Of a stretch of 45,963 bases of DNA, positions 25,143 to 33,438 are shown piece after piece (position 1 is the first letter of the stretch; the number at the start of each line of letters is the position of its first letter). Location: NCBI GenBank assembly GCA_947475815.1, contig CANJOT010000005.1, positions 1 through 45,963 of the forward strand. Reading direction: 5' to 3'. The DNA is from Burkholderiales bacterium. Lineage in GTDB: Bacteria; Pseudomonadota; Gammaproteobacteria; Burkholderiales; Burkholderiaceae_D. The position numbers and the translations under genes were made by a program. Below the pieces are notes generated by a model that was not told the DNA's origin, ran no database searches, and saw only the letters and a program-made list of their open reading frames with translations.

Positions 25143-25753
25143 GATGGCTGTTCCGATTCGTCGATCAGACGTTCGAGCGCCGCGACATCGGCGCGTTCGG
25201 CGGCCCCGGCGCGGGCCGATTCGTGGGTATGAATGCTCAGGTGGGCGCCTTCCGGCTGGATGCGCCCGCGCCGGTCGGTCGGCCACATAAAGCTGAGTAC
25301 TTCGACACGGCCGCGCTCGGCGGCTACCTCCTGAGCGTCAAAGTCGATGCCCTGATTGAGCAGGAAGATTTCCACATCCTTGGCGCTGTCTGTGAATAAC
25401 TGCAGATGAATATCGCTGTGCGTGCTGGCCGTGCCGTTCAGGACGGCGCCAGTCAGGTAGGGCTGAAACGGCTTGAGCAGACGCATCAGGGCTAGCGCTG
25501 TGCGGCGCAGTGCGGCGAGTCGTGCCGGTTGTGTGTCGGCCTGAAATAGTTGCTGATAAATCCGCACTTCCTCGGCGATCTCTTCGTTATCCGGCATCAA
25601 CTCCCCCTGAACTTTTGAGCTGCCCAGCACTTCGCGCACGGCTTTGCGTTTTGCGCCGGCATAATCAAGGCCGTCTTCGGCGATCAGGCGTGCGGCGCGC
25701 GCGGCGATTTCCTGGCGTGCCAGTTGCTGGGCTTCGGGAGTAGTGCGGGGCAT
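25139..25753 (-). CDS. Conserved hypothetical protein, nucleotidyltransferase-like
   Basis: A 204-residue cytoplasmic protein conserved in betaproteobacteria next to tlpA and mpl. The N-terminal third is helical (AARAARLIAEDGLDYAGAKRKAVREVLG, described here by its key residues LIAEDG and AGAKRKA); the central part TGAVLNGTASTHSDIHL resembles the GS...DxD active region of small nucleotidyltransferases, but the second catalytic Asp is not certain. A low-complexity Ala/Glu tail follows. No function can be assigned. It is the first gene of the reverse operon and overlaps tlpA by 4 nt; mpl is divergent 154 bp away. Confidence 0.75.
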   Translation of the reverse strand: MPRTTPEAQQLARQEIAARAARLIAEDGLDYAGAKRKAVREVLGSSKVQGELMPDNEEIAEEVRIYQQLFQADTQPARLAALRRTALALMRLLKPFQPYLTGAVLNGTASTHSDIHLQLFTDSAKDVEIFLLNQGIDFDAQEVAAERGRVEVLSFMWPTDRRGRIQPEGAHLSIHTHESARAGAAERADVAALERLIDESEQPS

Positions 25754-25894
25754 GGGTGGGGCAGGGGTGGCTACGGCGCGGTCGGGGCAGCGGTCAGGTC
25801 GGACGGGCCAGGAAATATCGGAAACAGATCCCGGTGCAGACTTCTTGCCTGAGTGTAGCCCAAAGTCGGCGCCTCGTCGCGACCGGGCGATCCG

Positions 25895-25900
25895 CTACAA
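25895..25900 (+). promoter_or_regulatory. -10 box for mpl, 7 nt before the start codon
   Basis: TACAAT ends 7 nt before the mpl ATG at 25908. A transcript starting the usual 6-8 nt downstream would begin at or beside the A of the ATG, implying a leaderless mRNA. No clear -35 is visible, and no Shine-Dalgarno precedes the ATG. Confidence 0.5.
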
Positions 25901-25907
25901 TTGCGGC

Positions 25908-27260
25908 ATGCATATTCATATTCTTGGCATTTGCGGCACCTTCATGGGCGGCATCGCCGTGCTGGCGCGGGCCGCCGGCCATCGCGTCACAGGCTGTGAC
26001 GCCGGCGTTTATCCGCCCATGAGCCTGCAACTGCAGGCCCAGGGCATCGATCTGATCGAAGGTTACGATGCTGCCCAGATCGCGCTTGCGCCCGACCTCT
26101 GGGTGATCGGCAATGTCGTGTCGCGCGGCAATGCGCTGATGGAAGAGATCCTCAACCGCGGTCTGCCTTACGTCTCCGGTCCGCAGTGGATCGGTGAACA
26201 TGTGCTGCGCGAGCGCTGGGTGCTGGCCGTGGCCGGCACGCATGGCAAGACCACCACTTCGGCCATGCTGGCCTGGTTGCTGGAGGACGCCGGTCTCGCA
26301 CCGGGCTTTCTGATTGGCGGCGTGCCGCGCAATTTTGATGTCTCGGCGCGCCTGCCGGGTGCGGATTCGCCATTCTTCGTGATCGAGGCCGACGAATACG
26401 ACACCGCCTTTTTTGACAAGCGTTCGAAATTTGTCCACTACCGTCCGCGGACTGCCGTGCTCAACAACCTTGAGTACGATCATGCCGACATCTTTCCTGA
26501 TCTTGCAGCTATCGAGACGCAATTTCACCATTTTGTGCGCACCGTCCCGGCGCTCGGCAAGATTATTGCAAACGGCAGGGAAGTTGCGCTGGAACGGGTG
26601 CTGTCGCGTGGCTGCTGGAGTCCGGTCGAGCACTTTGGCGTTTCTGCTGGCTGGCATCTGCGTCGCGACGCAGATCAGGATGCGGCCATGGTCTGCTTGG
26701 GTTCACGTTGCTTTGGGGCCCTCCACTGGAGCCTGCAGGGCGAACACAATGAACTCAATGCGCTCGCTGCGATCGCCGCGGCGCGTCATGCCGGTGTGGC
26801 GCCGGAGCAGTCCATCGCCGCGCTGGAACGGTTTGAGTCCGTGCGCCGGCGCATGGAATTGCGCGGTACGGTCAACAACATCGCGGTATATGACGACTTC
26901 GCCCATCATCCTACGGCAATTGCCACCACCATCGCGGGTTTGCGGCGGGCTGCGGGCAAGGCGCGCATCCTCGCCGTGCTCGAGCCGCGCTCGAACACCA
27001 TGAAACTGGGTGTGATGAAGGCGGCCCTGCCCGGCAGTCTCGCCGGTGCCGATCAGGTGTTTGCGTATGGAACCGACTCCATGGGCTGGAATCTGGCCGA
27101 GGCACTCGCTCCGCTGGGTGACAAGGCTGCGTGTTTTGCCGATCTCAGTGTGTTGGTGCAGGCAGTGCGCGCGGCCGCCCGTTCCGGCGACCAGATTCTG
27201 GTCATGAGCAATGGTGGCTTTGGCGGCGTACACCAGAAACTTCTGGATGCGCTGGCCTGA
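25908..27260 (+). CDS. mpl: UDP-N-acetylmuramate:L-alanyl-gamma-D-glutamyl-meso-diaminopimelate ligase
   Basis: Mpl reattaches the recycled murein tripeptide to UDP-MurNAc, a step of cell-wall recycling that uses peptides released by AmpD (also in this window). The 450 residues show the Mur ligase pattern: N-terminal Rossmann motif HILGICGTFMGG, ATP loop AGTHGKTTT (109-117), IEADEYDTAFFDKRSKF, and DDFAHHPTAI in the C-terminal half. The start at 25908 gives the standard MHIHILGICG beginning. The gene overlaps the esterase gene by 1 nt (TGATG). It is divergent from the reverse operon. Confidence 0.96.
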   Translation: MHIHILGICGTFMGGIAVLARAAGHRVTGCDAGVYPPMSLQLQAQGIDLIEGYDAAQIALAPDLWVIGNVVSRGNALMEEILNRGLPYVSGPQWIGEHVLRERWVLAVAGTHGKTTTSAMLAWLLEDAGLAPGFLIGGVPRNFDVSARLPGADSPFFVIEADEYDTAFFDKRSKFVHYRPRTAVLNNLEYDHADIFPDLAAIETQFHHFVRTVPALGKIIANGREVALERVLSRGCWSPVEHFGVSAGWHLRRDADQDAAMVCLGSRCFGALHWSLQGEHNELNALAAIAAARHAGVAPEQSIAALERFESVRRRMELRGTVNNIAVYDDFAHHPTAIATTIAGLRRAAGKARILAVLEPRSNTMKLGVMKAALPGSLAGADQVFAYGTDSMGWNLAEALAPLGDKAACFADLSVLVQAVRAAARSGDQILVMSNGGFGGVHQKLLDALA

Positions 27261-27832
27261 TGCTTCTGTATCTGCATGGTTTCCGGTCTTCGCCACGCTC
27301 CACCAAGGCGCGTCTGCTGGGCGAGCGTTTGGCGCAGCGGGGTCATGCGGCCGATTACCTCTGTCCGCAACTCGCTGTTGCGCCCGCCGAGGCCGCGCGG
27401 CAGATCGAACAGCTGGCCCGGGCGACCGATGTGGCGCAGTTGTGCATCGTCGGCAGCTCGCTGGGCGGGTTTTACGCGACCTGGCTGGCTGAACGGCTGG
27501 GCTGTCGTGCCGTGCTGCTCAATCCCGCCACGCGTCCCGATCGCGACCTGCAGGCGCATCTGGGGGTGCAGACGGTCTATCATTCGGACGAGCGGATTGA
27601 CATCCGGCCTGAGTTCATCGACCAGCTTGCCGCGCTGCGCGTGGCCGGTATCACCCGGCCAGAACGCTACCTGCTCCTTGCTGCAACGGGCGATGAGGTG
27701 CTCGACTGGCGCGAGATGGTGGCGTTTTATGCCGGCGCGCAGCACATGGTGATCCCGGGCAGTGACCACGGGATCACGAATTTTCCCGATTACCTCGACA
27801 AGGTGCTGTCTTTTGCCGGCTATTCCACCTGA
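27260..27832 (+). CDS. YqiA/YcfP-family alpha/beta hydrolase (esterase)
   Basis: A 190-residue alpha/beta-fold hydrolase of the UPF0227/YqiA group. The oxyanion-hole motif LLYLHGFRSSP opens the protein; the nucleophile is S67 in GSSLGGFYA; the catalytic His is in GSDHGITNF near residue 171 and an Asp lies in ATGDEVLDW. The physiological ester is unknown. Its ATG overlaps the mpl stop by one base (TGATG), so translation is coupled to mpl. Confidence 0.9.
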   Translation: MLLYLHGFRSSPRSTKARLLGERLAQRGHAADYLCPQLAVAPAEAARQIEQLARATDVAQLCIVGSSLGGFYATWLAERLGCRAVLLNPATRPDRDLQAHLGVQTVYHSDERIDIRPEFIDQLAALRVAGITRPERYLLLAATGDEVLDWREMVAFYAGAQHMVIPGSDHGITNFPDYLDKVLSFAGYST

Positions 27833-27877
27833 ACGCTCCGCCGGCCCACTTTTTTTCCTCATCCCGACCCATACATC

Positions 27878-28624
27878 ATGAGATTACTCGACAAGGTTTC
27901 GATCATCACGGGCGCTGCCAACGGCATCGGTTTTGCAACTGCTGAAAAATTCGCCGCCGAAGGCGCCGTGGTCGTGGTGGTGGACCTCAACATGGGCGCC
28001 GTCGACAAGGCGGTGGAGGCCCTGCGCGCGACCAGGCCACATGGCGAGATTGTCGGCTACACCGTTGATGTCACCCAGCGTCCTCAGGTCGACGCCATGG
28101 TGGCCGATCTGGTCAAGCGCTTTGGCCGTATCGATGTGCTGGTCAACAACGCCGGCATCACGCGCGACGCGCGCCTCATCAAAATGACCGAAGACCAGTT
28201 TGACCAGGTCATCGAGGTCAATCTCAAGGCGGTGTTCCAGTGTGCCCAGGCGGTAGCCGGCATCATGATCGAGCAGGGCTCGGGGGTGATCCTGAACGCT
28301 TCGTCGGTGGTCGGCCTGTATGGCAACTTCGGCCAGACGAATTACGCCGCCTCGAAATTCGGCGTCATCGGGTTCGTTAAAACCTGGGCGCGTGAGCTTG
28401 GACCCAAGGGGGTGCGCTGCAATGCGGTCTGTCCGGGTTTCATCGAGACGCACATCCTCGATACCGTCCCCGAAACCGTGCTCGCCCAGATGCGCGAGCA
28501 TGTCCCCCTCAAGCGTCTTGGCCAGCCGCGCGAGATCGCCAATGTCTACGCTTTTCTGGCCAGTGACGAGGCGAGTTACATCAATGGCGCAGCCATTGAG
28601 GTCAGTGGTGGCATGACCGTCTGA
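27878..28624 (+). CDS. SDR-family oxidoreductase, FabG-like
   Basis: A 248-residue short-chain dehydrogenase/reductase, similar in all motifs to 3-oxoacyl-ACP reductase FabG: cofactor loop TGAANGIG (11-18), NNAG (90-93), catalytic N115, S143, Y156 and K160 (YAASK), and the late PGFIET. D37 at the end of the second strand (VVDLN) favours NAD(H) over NADP(H), whereas typical FabG has basic residues there, so a role as the essential FabG is not assured. It starts 45 nt after the esterase gene. Confidence 0.88.
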   Translation: MRLLDKVSIITGAANGIGFATAEKFAAEGAVVVVVDLNMGAVDKAVEALRATRPHGEIVGYTVDVTQRPQVDAMVADLVKRFGRIDVLVNNAGITRDARLIKMTEDQFDQVIEVNLKAVFQCAQAVAGIMIEQGSGVILNASSVVGLYGNFGQTNYAASKFGVIGFVKTWARELGPKGVRCNAVCPGFIETHILDTVPETVLAQMREHVPLKRLGQPREIANVYAFLASDEASYINGAAIEVSGGMTV

Positions 28625-28718
28625 GTTCGGGCGTCGCCGGATGGCGCCGCCGTCCTGCTGTCCTGTCGCCGGTTTGCACCGTTTCCGTTTTCCCCGGGTC
28701 GATCTCCGACCGCAACTC

Positions 28719-28724
28719 TATAAT
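28719..28724 (+). promoter_or_regulatory. -10 box for rnb, 7 nt before the start codon
   Basis: A perfect TATAAT ends 7 nt before the ATG at 28732, the same geometry as at mpl. Transcription would begin at about 28731-28732, implying a leaderless mRNA. An ATG at 28723 overlaps the box and would lie upstream of the start point. No good -35 is visible. Confidence 0.55.
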
Positions 28725-28731
28725 GCCGCCC

Positions 28732-30819
28732 ATGAATGTATTTTACGAAGAAGATGGCGGCTTCAAGGCCGGTACCGTGCTCAGTGAGCAGGGCGGCGCG
28801 TTCCAGGTCGAATCGGCCACGGGCAAGCGCGTCAAGGTCAAGGTCAGTCATGTGCTCATTGAGTTCAGGGAACCCGAGCCTGTCGTGCTGCTGCGTGAGG
28901 CCGAGGCCATGGCCGCGGATATTGATCTCGATTTCCTGTGGGAATGCGCCCCCCAGGAAGAATTCGCCTTCGGCGATCTGGGTGCCGATTATTTTGGCCG
29001 TGCACCGACCGGCATCGAGGCCGCCGCCCTGCTGCTGCGCCTGCATGGCGCGCCCATGTATTTTTATCGCAAGGGGCGTGGCCACTACAAACCGGCGCCA
29101 GCCGAATCGCTCAAGGCGGCGCTGGCCGGCATTGAACGCAAAAAGCAGCAGGCCGTACTGCAGGCCGAATGGTCGGCCCAGCTGCAGGCCGGCCAGTTGC
29201 CTGAGGCACTCAAGGGCAAGGTCCGTGAGTTGCTGTTCCGTCCGGACAAGAATGGCATCGAATACAAGGCCCTCGATGACGCCTGCAAGGTGCTGTCCAC
29301 CAATCCGGCACGCCTGATGCTCAAGGTCGGCGGTCTGGCGTCGGCGCGCCACCTGCATCTGCAGCGTTTTCTGCTCGAACATTTTCCGCGTGGTACCGGT
29401 TTCCCGGCCGTGTCCGTGCCACAACCGCAGGACGAACTGCCGCTCGCCAGCGTCAGTGCATTCAGCGTCGACGATCACACCACTACCGAAATCGACGATG
29501 CGTTTTCGGTCGAGGTGGTGGAACGCGATGGCGTCCGTCTGCAGCGCATCGGCATCCATATTGCCGCACCGGCTCTGGCTTTCCAGCCGGGGGATGCGAT
29601 TGACGTCATGGCGCGCGAACGTTTTTCCACGGTCTACATGCCCGGGGAGAAGATCACCATGCTGCCCGACAGTGTGGTCGAGGTGTATACCCTGGCCGAA
29701 GGCCGCGCCTGTGCCGCCCTGTCGCTGTACGTCGACGTCGATCCGGCCGACTGGCGGGTGGTCGATACCCATACGCGCGTGGAGCGCGTGATGATCAGCC
29801 ACAATTTGCGTCACAACCACCTCGATGCTTTCATTACCGAGGAAAACCTCGCCAGCGGCGCCGGTGAGTATCCCTGCAAGGCCGAGATTGCCGTGCTCTG
29901 GCCGTTCGCCTGTGCCCTGCATGAGTTGCGCCAGGAGGCGCGTGTGGCCGCCGGTCTGCGGCGGGAAACCCAGAACCGTGCCGACTACAATTTTTATGTC
30001 ACCGAACTCGACGGTGAGGAGGACGTGACCATCACCGAGCGCCGCCGCGGCGCGCCGCTCGACAAGCTGGTGGCCGAACTGATGATTCTGGCCAACAGCA
30101 CCTGGGGCAAGATGCTCGCCGATCACGGCGTGCCGGGCATCTATCGCACCCAGCAGGGCTGGGGTGCCGCCGGGCGCGTGCGCATGCTGACCCATCCGGC
30201 GCCCCACCAGGGTCTGGGCGTGGCCCAGTATGCGTGGAGCACCTCGCCCCTGCGGCGTTATGTCGACATGGTCAATCAGTGGCAATTGCTGGCCTGCGTG
30301 CGCGGCCGCCCCGCGCCTTTCGTCAAGAACGATGCCGAACTGTTTGCCATCGTTTCCGGTTTTGATGGCGCGTATGCCGCCTATGCCGAGATCCAGTCTG
30401 TCATGGAACGTTACTGGTGTCTGCGCTGGGTCGAGGGACGTCTGGCCGCGGGCGAGATGCGTGTCACCGAGGCGCTGGTGCAGCGCGAGGACTGGGCGCG
30501 GCTGGTGCACATTCCCCTGCAGTTCCGCGTGCCCGGCTTGCCCGTGCTGCCGCGCGGCAACCGCATTGAGGTGGAACTGATCGCCGTCGACCTGATCGAC
30601 CTGATGCTTGAATGCCGCCTGCTCGCCGTCATCGAGGAGGTGGATGACAGCGTGCTGGACGACGACGTCCTGCCGGAGCCGGTCCTGGCGGTGTCCGACG
30701 CCGACGCGGGTACACAGGCCGCGGCCGACGAGGCGGATGGTGCCGTCGTTGGCGGCATTGTCCCGGCAACACCGGATGACGCCGTGCCGGTTTCGGCCAG
30801 CGGGCCTGAATTTGCGTAA
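28732..30819 (+). CDS. rnb: RNase II/R-family exoribonuclease (RNB domain)
   Basis: A 695-residue 3'-5' exoribonuclease of the RNB family. An N-terminal part without clear cold-shock domains (1-~240) is followed by the RNB catalytic domain with acidic cluster VDDHTTTEIDDAF (metal-binding D255, D256), IGIHIAAPA, ERFSTVYMPGEKITMLP and the RNA-clamping TSPLRRYVDMVNQ; then an S1-like region and an acidic Ala/Asp-rich tail. Length and tail match the betaproteobacterial RNase II-like group more than RNase R (usually above 750). I prefer the ATG at 28732 over 28723 because of the overlapping TATAAT. The stop codon forms part of a TAAAAT that may serve tonB. Confidence 0.88.
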   Translation: MNVFYEEDGGFKAGTVLSEQGGAFQVESATGKRVKVKVSHVLIEFREPEPVVLLREAEAMAADIDLDFLWECAPQEEFAFGDLGADYFGRAPTGIEAAALLLRLHGAPMYFYRKGRGHYKPAPAESLKAALAGIERKKQQAVLQAEWSAQLQAGQLPEALKGKVRELLFRPDKNGIEYKALDDACKVLSTNPARLMLKVGGLASARHLHLQRFLLEHFPRGTGFPAVSVPQPQDELPLASVSAFSVDDHTTTEIDDAFSVEVVERDGVRLQRIGIHIAAPALAFQPGDAIDVMARERFSTVYMPGEKITMLPDSVVEVYTLAEGRACAALSLYVDVDPADWRVVDTHTRVERVMISHNLRHNHLDAFITEENLASGAGEYPCKAEIAVLWPFACALHELRQEARVAAGLRRETQNRADYNFYVTELDGEEDVTITERRRGAPLDKLVAELMILANSTWGKMLADHGVPGIYRTQQGWGAAGRVRMLTHPAPHQGLGVAQYAWSTSPLRRYVDMVNQWQLLACVRGRPAPFVKNDAELFAIVSGFDGAYAAYAEIQSVMERYWCLRWVEGRLAAGEMRVTEALVQREDWARLVHIPLQFRVPGLPVLPRGNRIEVELIAVDLIDLMLECRLLAVIEEVDDSVLDDDVLPEPVLAVSDADAGTQAAADEADGAVVGGIVPATPDDAVPVSASGPEFA

Positions 30820-30822
30820 AAT
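30817..30822 (+). promoter_or_regulatory. Possible -10 box for tonB
   Basis: TAAAAT, whose first three bases are the rnb stop codon, lies 63 nt before the GTG start of the tonB-like gene. No clear -35. Weak. Confidence 0.3.
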
Positions 30823-30885
30823 CGCCGCACCGGTCAGTGCCGGCCGGGCATCGTTGATTTTCAGGGTAGGTGGGTAGGCTGCTTC

Positions 30886-31788
30886 GTGAACATCGCACAT
30901 TTTTCCGGCCTCGCCGTCTGGCGTGGCCCCATGAGACGCGACACGGTATTGCACGTGGCCATCGCACTGTCTCTGGTCGTGCATGCGATCCTGCTGGCGA
31001 TCCGTTTCGTGCCGGCCGATGCCCTGCGTTTCAAGTCGATGGACAACCCGCTCGAGGTCATTCTCGTCAATGCGCGTTCGCAGACCATGCCGGTCAAGGC
31101 CGAGGCGGCCGCTCAGGTCCATCTGAATGGCGGCGGTGAGCACGACAAGGGTCGGGCCCGCTCGTTTCTGCCGCGTGCCGCGACGGTCGAGGACAGCGAT
31201 GCCCTGCAGCAGTCGCAGCGCAATCTCGCCCGGCTCGAAGAGCAGCAGAAAAAGCTGCTCTCGCAAATGCAGGCCACGGCGACTGCCGTGACACCCGAAC
31301 CACCCCAGCAAAAGGCGCCCGAACCGCCCCGGCCGCGCGCGCCGCTGGATGCGCGCGAAAGCGCGCGTGCCATCGCCCGCATGGAAGCCCAGGTCGACAA
31401 GCAGATCAGCGATTACAACGCCCGGCCGCGTCGTGGTTTTATCGGCCCGAGCACCAAGGCGGTCAGCTACGCCATGTACTACAGCCAGTGGAAAGACAAG
31501 GTTGAGCGGGTTGGCACGATCAATTACCCCGAGGAAGCACGCGGCCGTCTTTATGGCGAATTGACGCTGGTGGTGGCCCTCAATCCCGATGGCACGATTT
31601 ACAATGATCACGTTGAGGTGACGCAGAGTTCCGGTTCTGCGGTGCTGGACCGTGCCGCCATCCGGATTGTTCGCCTGTCCGCGCCTTTTGGCCGTTTCGG
31701 CCCGGAGATGCGCCGTGATTATGATGTGTTCGAGATCGTCACGCGCTTCAGTTTCACGCGTGGCGACGGCTTTGAAGCCCTGAAATGA
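30886..31788 (+). CDS. TonB family energy-transducing protein
   Basis: A 300-residue protein with a single N-terminal membrane helix (about 21-38), a charged/Gln-rich coiled segment (LARLEEQQKKLLSQM, about 106-120), a Pro-rich region (PEPPQQKAPEPPRPRAP) and a C-terminal TonB domain (about 215-300: YPEEARGRLYGELTLVVALNPDG style, key residues YPEEAR and GxL). TonB couples the proton gradient through ExbBD to outer-membrane transporters; no exbBD or receptor is nearby, so this may be a paralogue. The start is GTG at 30886 with a GGGTAGG site upstream; ATG at 30931 is an alternative that still keeps the helix. The stop overlaps the aroE start by 4 nt. Confidence 0.82.
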   Translation: MNIAHFSGLAVWRGPMRRDTVLHVAIALSLVVHAILLAIRFVPADALRFKSMDNPLEVILVNARSQTMPVKAEAAAQVHLNGGGEHDKGRARSFLPRAATVEDSDALQQSQRNLARLEEQQKKLLSQMQATATAVTPEPPQQKAPEPPRPRAPLDARESARAIARMEAQVDKQISDYNARPRRGFIGPSTKAVSYAMYYSQWKDKVERVGTINYPEEARGRLYGELTLVVALNPDGTIYNDHVEVTQSSGSAVLDRAAIRIVRLSAPFGRFGPEMRRDYDVFEIVTRFSFTRGDGFEALK

Positions 31789-32633
31789 CCATGACCATGA
31801 CCACTGCCGTTCCCCCCGCTGCTGCACCCGACCGTTATGCTGTCATTGGCAATCCGGTGGCGCACAGCAAGTCGCCGCTGATCCATGCCGCGTTCGCGCG
31901 CCAGACCGGCCAGTCCCTGAGTTATGAAGCCCTGCAGGCGCCGCTCGATGGCTTTCGCCAGACGGTGCGCCAGTTTGTTGCCAGCGGTGGCCGTGGTGCC
32001 AACGTGACGGTGCCGTTCAAGCTTGAGGCGCATGGCGTGGCCACCGAACTGAGCCTGCGGGCAGCCCAGGCGGGCGCCGTCAATACCCTGAAATTTGATG
32101 GGGATGTGGTGTACGGCGACAATACCGATGGCATCGGTCTGGTGCGTGATATCGAACGCCTAGGCATCGGCGTCGGTGGCCGGCGCGTGCTGCTGCTGGG
32201 TGCTGGCGGCGCCGCGCGTGGTGTGCTTGGTCCGCTGCTCGGGCAACGTCCGGCACGGGTCTCCGTGGCGGCGCGTCGCCTGCCCAAGGCGGCTGAGCTG
32301 GCACGGCTGTTTGATGCGCCGATCGGCGTGTATGGCATCGATGATCTGCCCCCGGGGGCGTTTGACATCATCATCAATGCCACCTCGGCCAGTCTCAGCG
32401 GCGCAAGTCTGGCGCTGCCGGAGGGCGTGTTTGATCAGGCCCAACTGACCTACGACATGATGTACGGGCGCGAACTGACGGCCTTTCTGGCGATGGCTCA
32501 GGCAAGTGGTAGCGCCCAGGTCGCCGATGGTCTGGGCATGCTGGTCGAGCAGGCCGCCGAGTCCTTCGAAATCTGGCGTGGCGTGCTGCCGCGCACGGCC
32601 GAAGTGCTCAGCATGGTGCGGGCGGCCCTGTGA
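31785..32633 (+). CDS. aroE: Shikimate dehydrogenase
   Basis: AroE reduces 3-dehydroshikimate to shikimate with NADPH. The 282 residues include the substrate site NPVAHSKSPLIH, NVTVPFK with the catalytic Lys, GDNTDGIG with the catalytic Asp, and the nucleotide loop LLLGAGGAARGVL. The start region reads ATGACC three times in a row, giving in-frame ATGs at 31785, 31791 and 31797; the first overlaps the tonB stop (ATGA). aroQ in this window serves the preceding step of the pathway. The mtgA gene follows after 10 nt. Confidence 0.95.
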   Translation: MTMTMTTAVPPAAAPDRYAVIGNPVAHSKSPLIHAAFARQTGQSLSYEALQAPLDGFRQTVRQFVASGGRGANVTVPFKLEAHGVATELSLRAAQAGAVNTLKFDGDVVYGDNTDGIGLVRDIERLGIGVGGRRVLLLGAGGAARGVLGPLLGQRPARVSVAARRLPKAAELARLFDAPIGVYGIDDLPPGAFDIIINATSASLSGASLALPEGVFDQAQLTYDMMYGRELTAFLAMAQASGSAQVADGLGMLVEQAAESFEIWRGVLPRTAEVLSMVRAAL

Positions 32634-32643
32634 CGAGGCCGTT

Positions 32644-33339
32644 GTGACGCGCATTCTGCGTTACACCGGCTGGCTGGCCGGTGCGGCGCTGGTGGCGGTG
32701 CTGGCTTTGCAACTGTTTTATTTCCTCTGCATCGCCTGGTGGTCGTTCGTCAACCCGGCTTCGACCAGTTTCATGCGCGAGCAGCTTGAAGTGCAGCGCG
32801 TGCGCAATCCGAACTTCAAAATCGATCATCGCTGGGTCGATTACCGTGCCATTTCGGTCCACCTCAAGCGCGCCGTCATCACCGCCGAGGACAGCAAGTT
32901 CGCCGGGCATGAAGGGGTCGACTGGGCGGCGATCGAGAAGGCCTACGAAAACAACCAGAAAAAAGGCCGCAAGATCAAGGGGGGCTCCACCATCACCCAG
33001 CAACTGGCGAAAAACATGTTTCTGTCGGGTGAGCGCACCTATCTGCGCAAGGGCCAGGAACTGGTGCTGGCCTACATGATCGAGCTGCTCATGAGCAAAC
33101 AGCGCATCCTCGAGCTGTATCTGAACATGGTCGAATGGGGTGTGGGTGTGTTTGGTGCCGAGGCTGCGGCCCGTCATTATTACGGCATTCCGGCCGCGCA
33201 ACTCAGCGCCATGCAGGCGGCGCGCCTGGCCGCGATGTTGCCCCGGCCGCGGTTTTTTGACCGCAACCAGGGTTCGGACTGGCTGGCCGGCCGGGCCGAG
33301 TCCATCCTGCGCTACATGCCCGGCGCCGAGTTGCCTTGA
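32644..33339 (+). CDS. mtgA: Monofunctional biosynthetic peptidoglycan transglycosylase
   Basis: MtgA polymerises lipid II into glycan strands at the outer face of the inner membrane. The 231 residues show an N-terminal membrane helix (about 8-30) and a GT51 domain: catalytic E82 in ITAEDSKFAGHEGVDW, then KGGSTITQQLAKN, SKQRILELYLN and VGVFGAEAAARHYYG, with no transpeptidase domain. I chose the GTG at 32644, 10 nt after the aroE stop; no ATG precedes the helix in this frame. It is part of the aroE-mtgA pair common in betaproteobacteria. Confidence 0.94.
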   Translation: MTRILRYTGWLAGAALVAVLALQLFYFLCIAWWSFVNPASTSFMREQLEVQRVRNPNFKIDHRWVDYRAISVHLKRAVITAEDSKFAGHEGVDWAAIEKAYENNQKKGRKIKGGSTITQQLAKNMFLSGERTYLRKGQELVLAYMIELLMSKQRILELYLNMVEWGVGVFGAEAAARHYYGIPAAQLSAMQAARLAAMLPRPRFFDRNQGSDWLAGRAESILRYMPGAELP

Positions 33340-33371
33340 TAAAAGTGTTCGCCGCGGCGCCTTGGCCCGCC

Positions 33372-33377
33372 TACAAT
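33372..33377 (+). promoter_or_regulatory. -10 box for mgtE
   Basis: TACAAT, 5 of 6 matches, 61 nt before the mgtE start. An ATG that overlaps it (33376) lies at the promoter, not in the transcript, which supports the later start. No clear -35. Confidence 0.45.
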
Positions 33378-33438
33378 GGCGCTCCGTGCGATGTGTTCGC
33401 GTGCATCGCTTCTGAAATTGCGCAAGTCTGGTTCCCAT

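Noticed and set aside
28576-31827. A 1083-codon open frame on the reverse strand opposite rnb and tonB.
   Set aside because: GC-rich genes often leave the opposite strand open; its residues are His/Arg/Gln-rich without family motifs, while the forward genes have clear domains.
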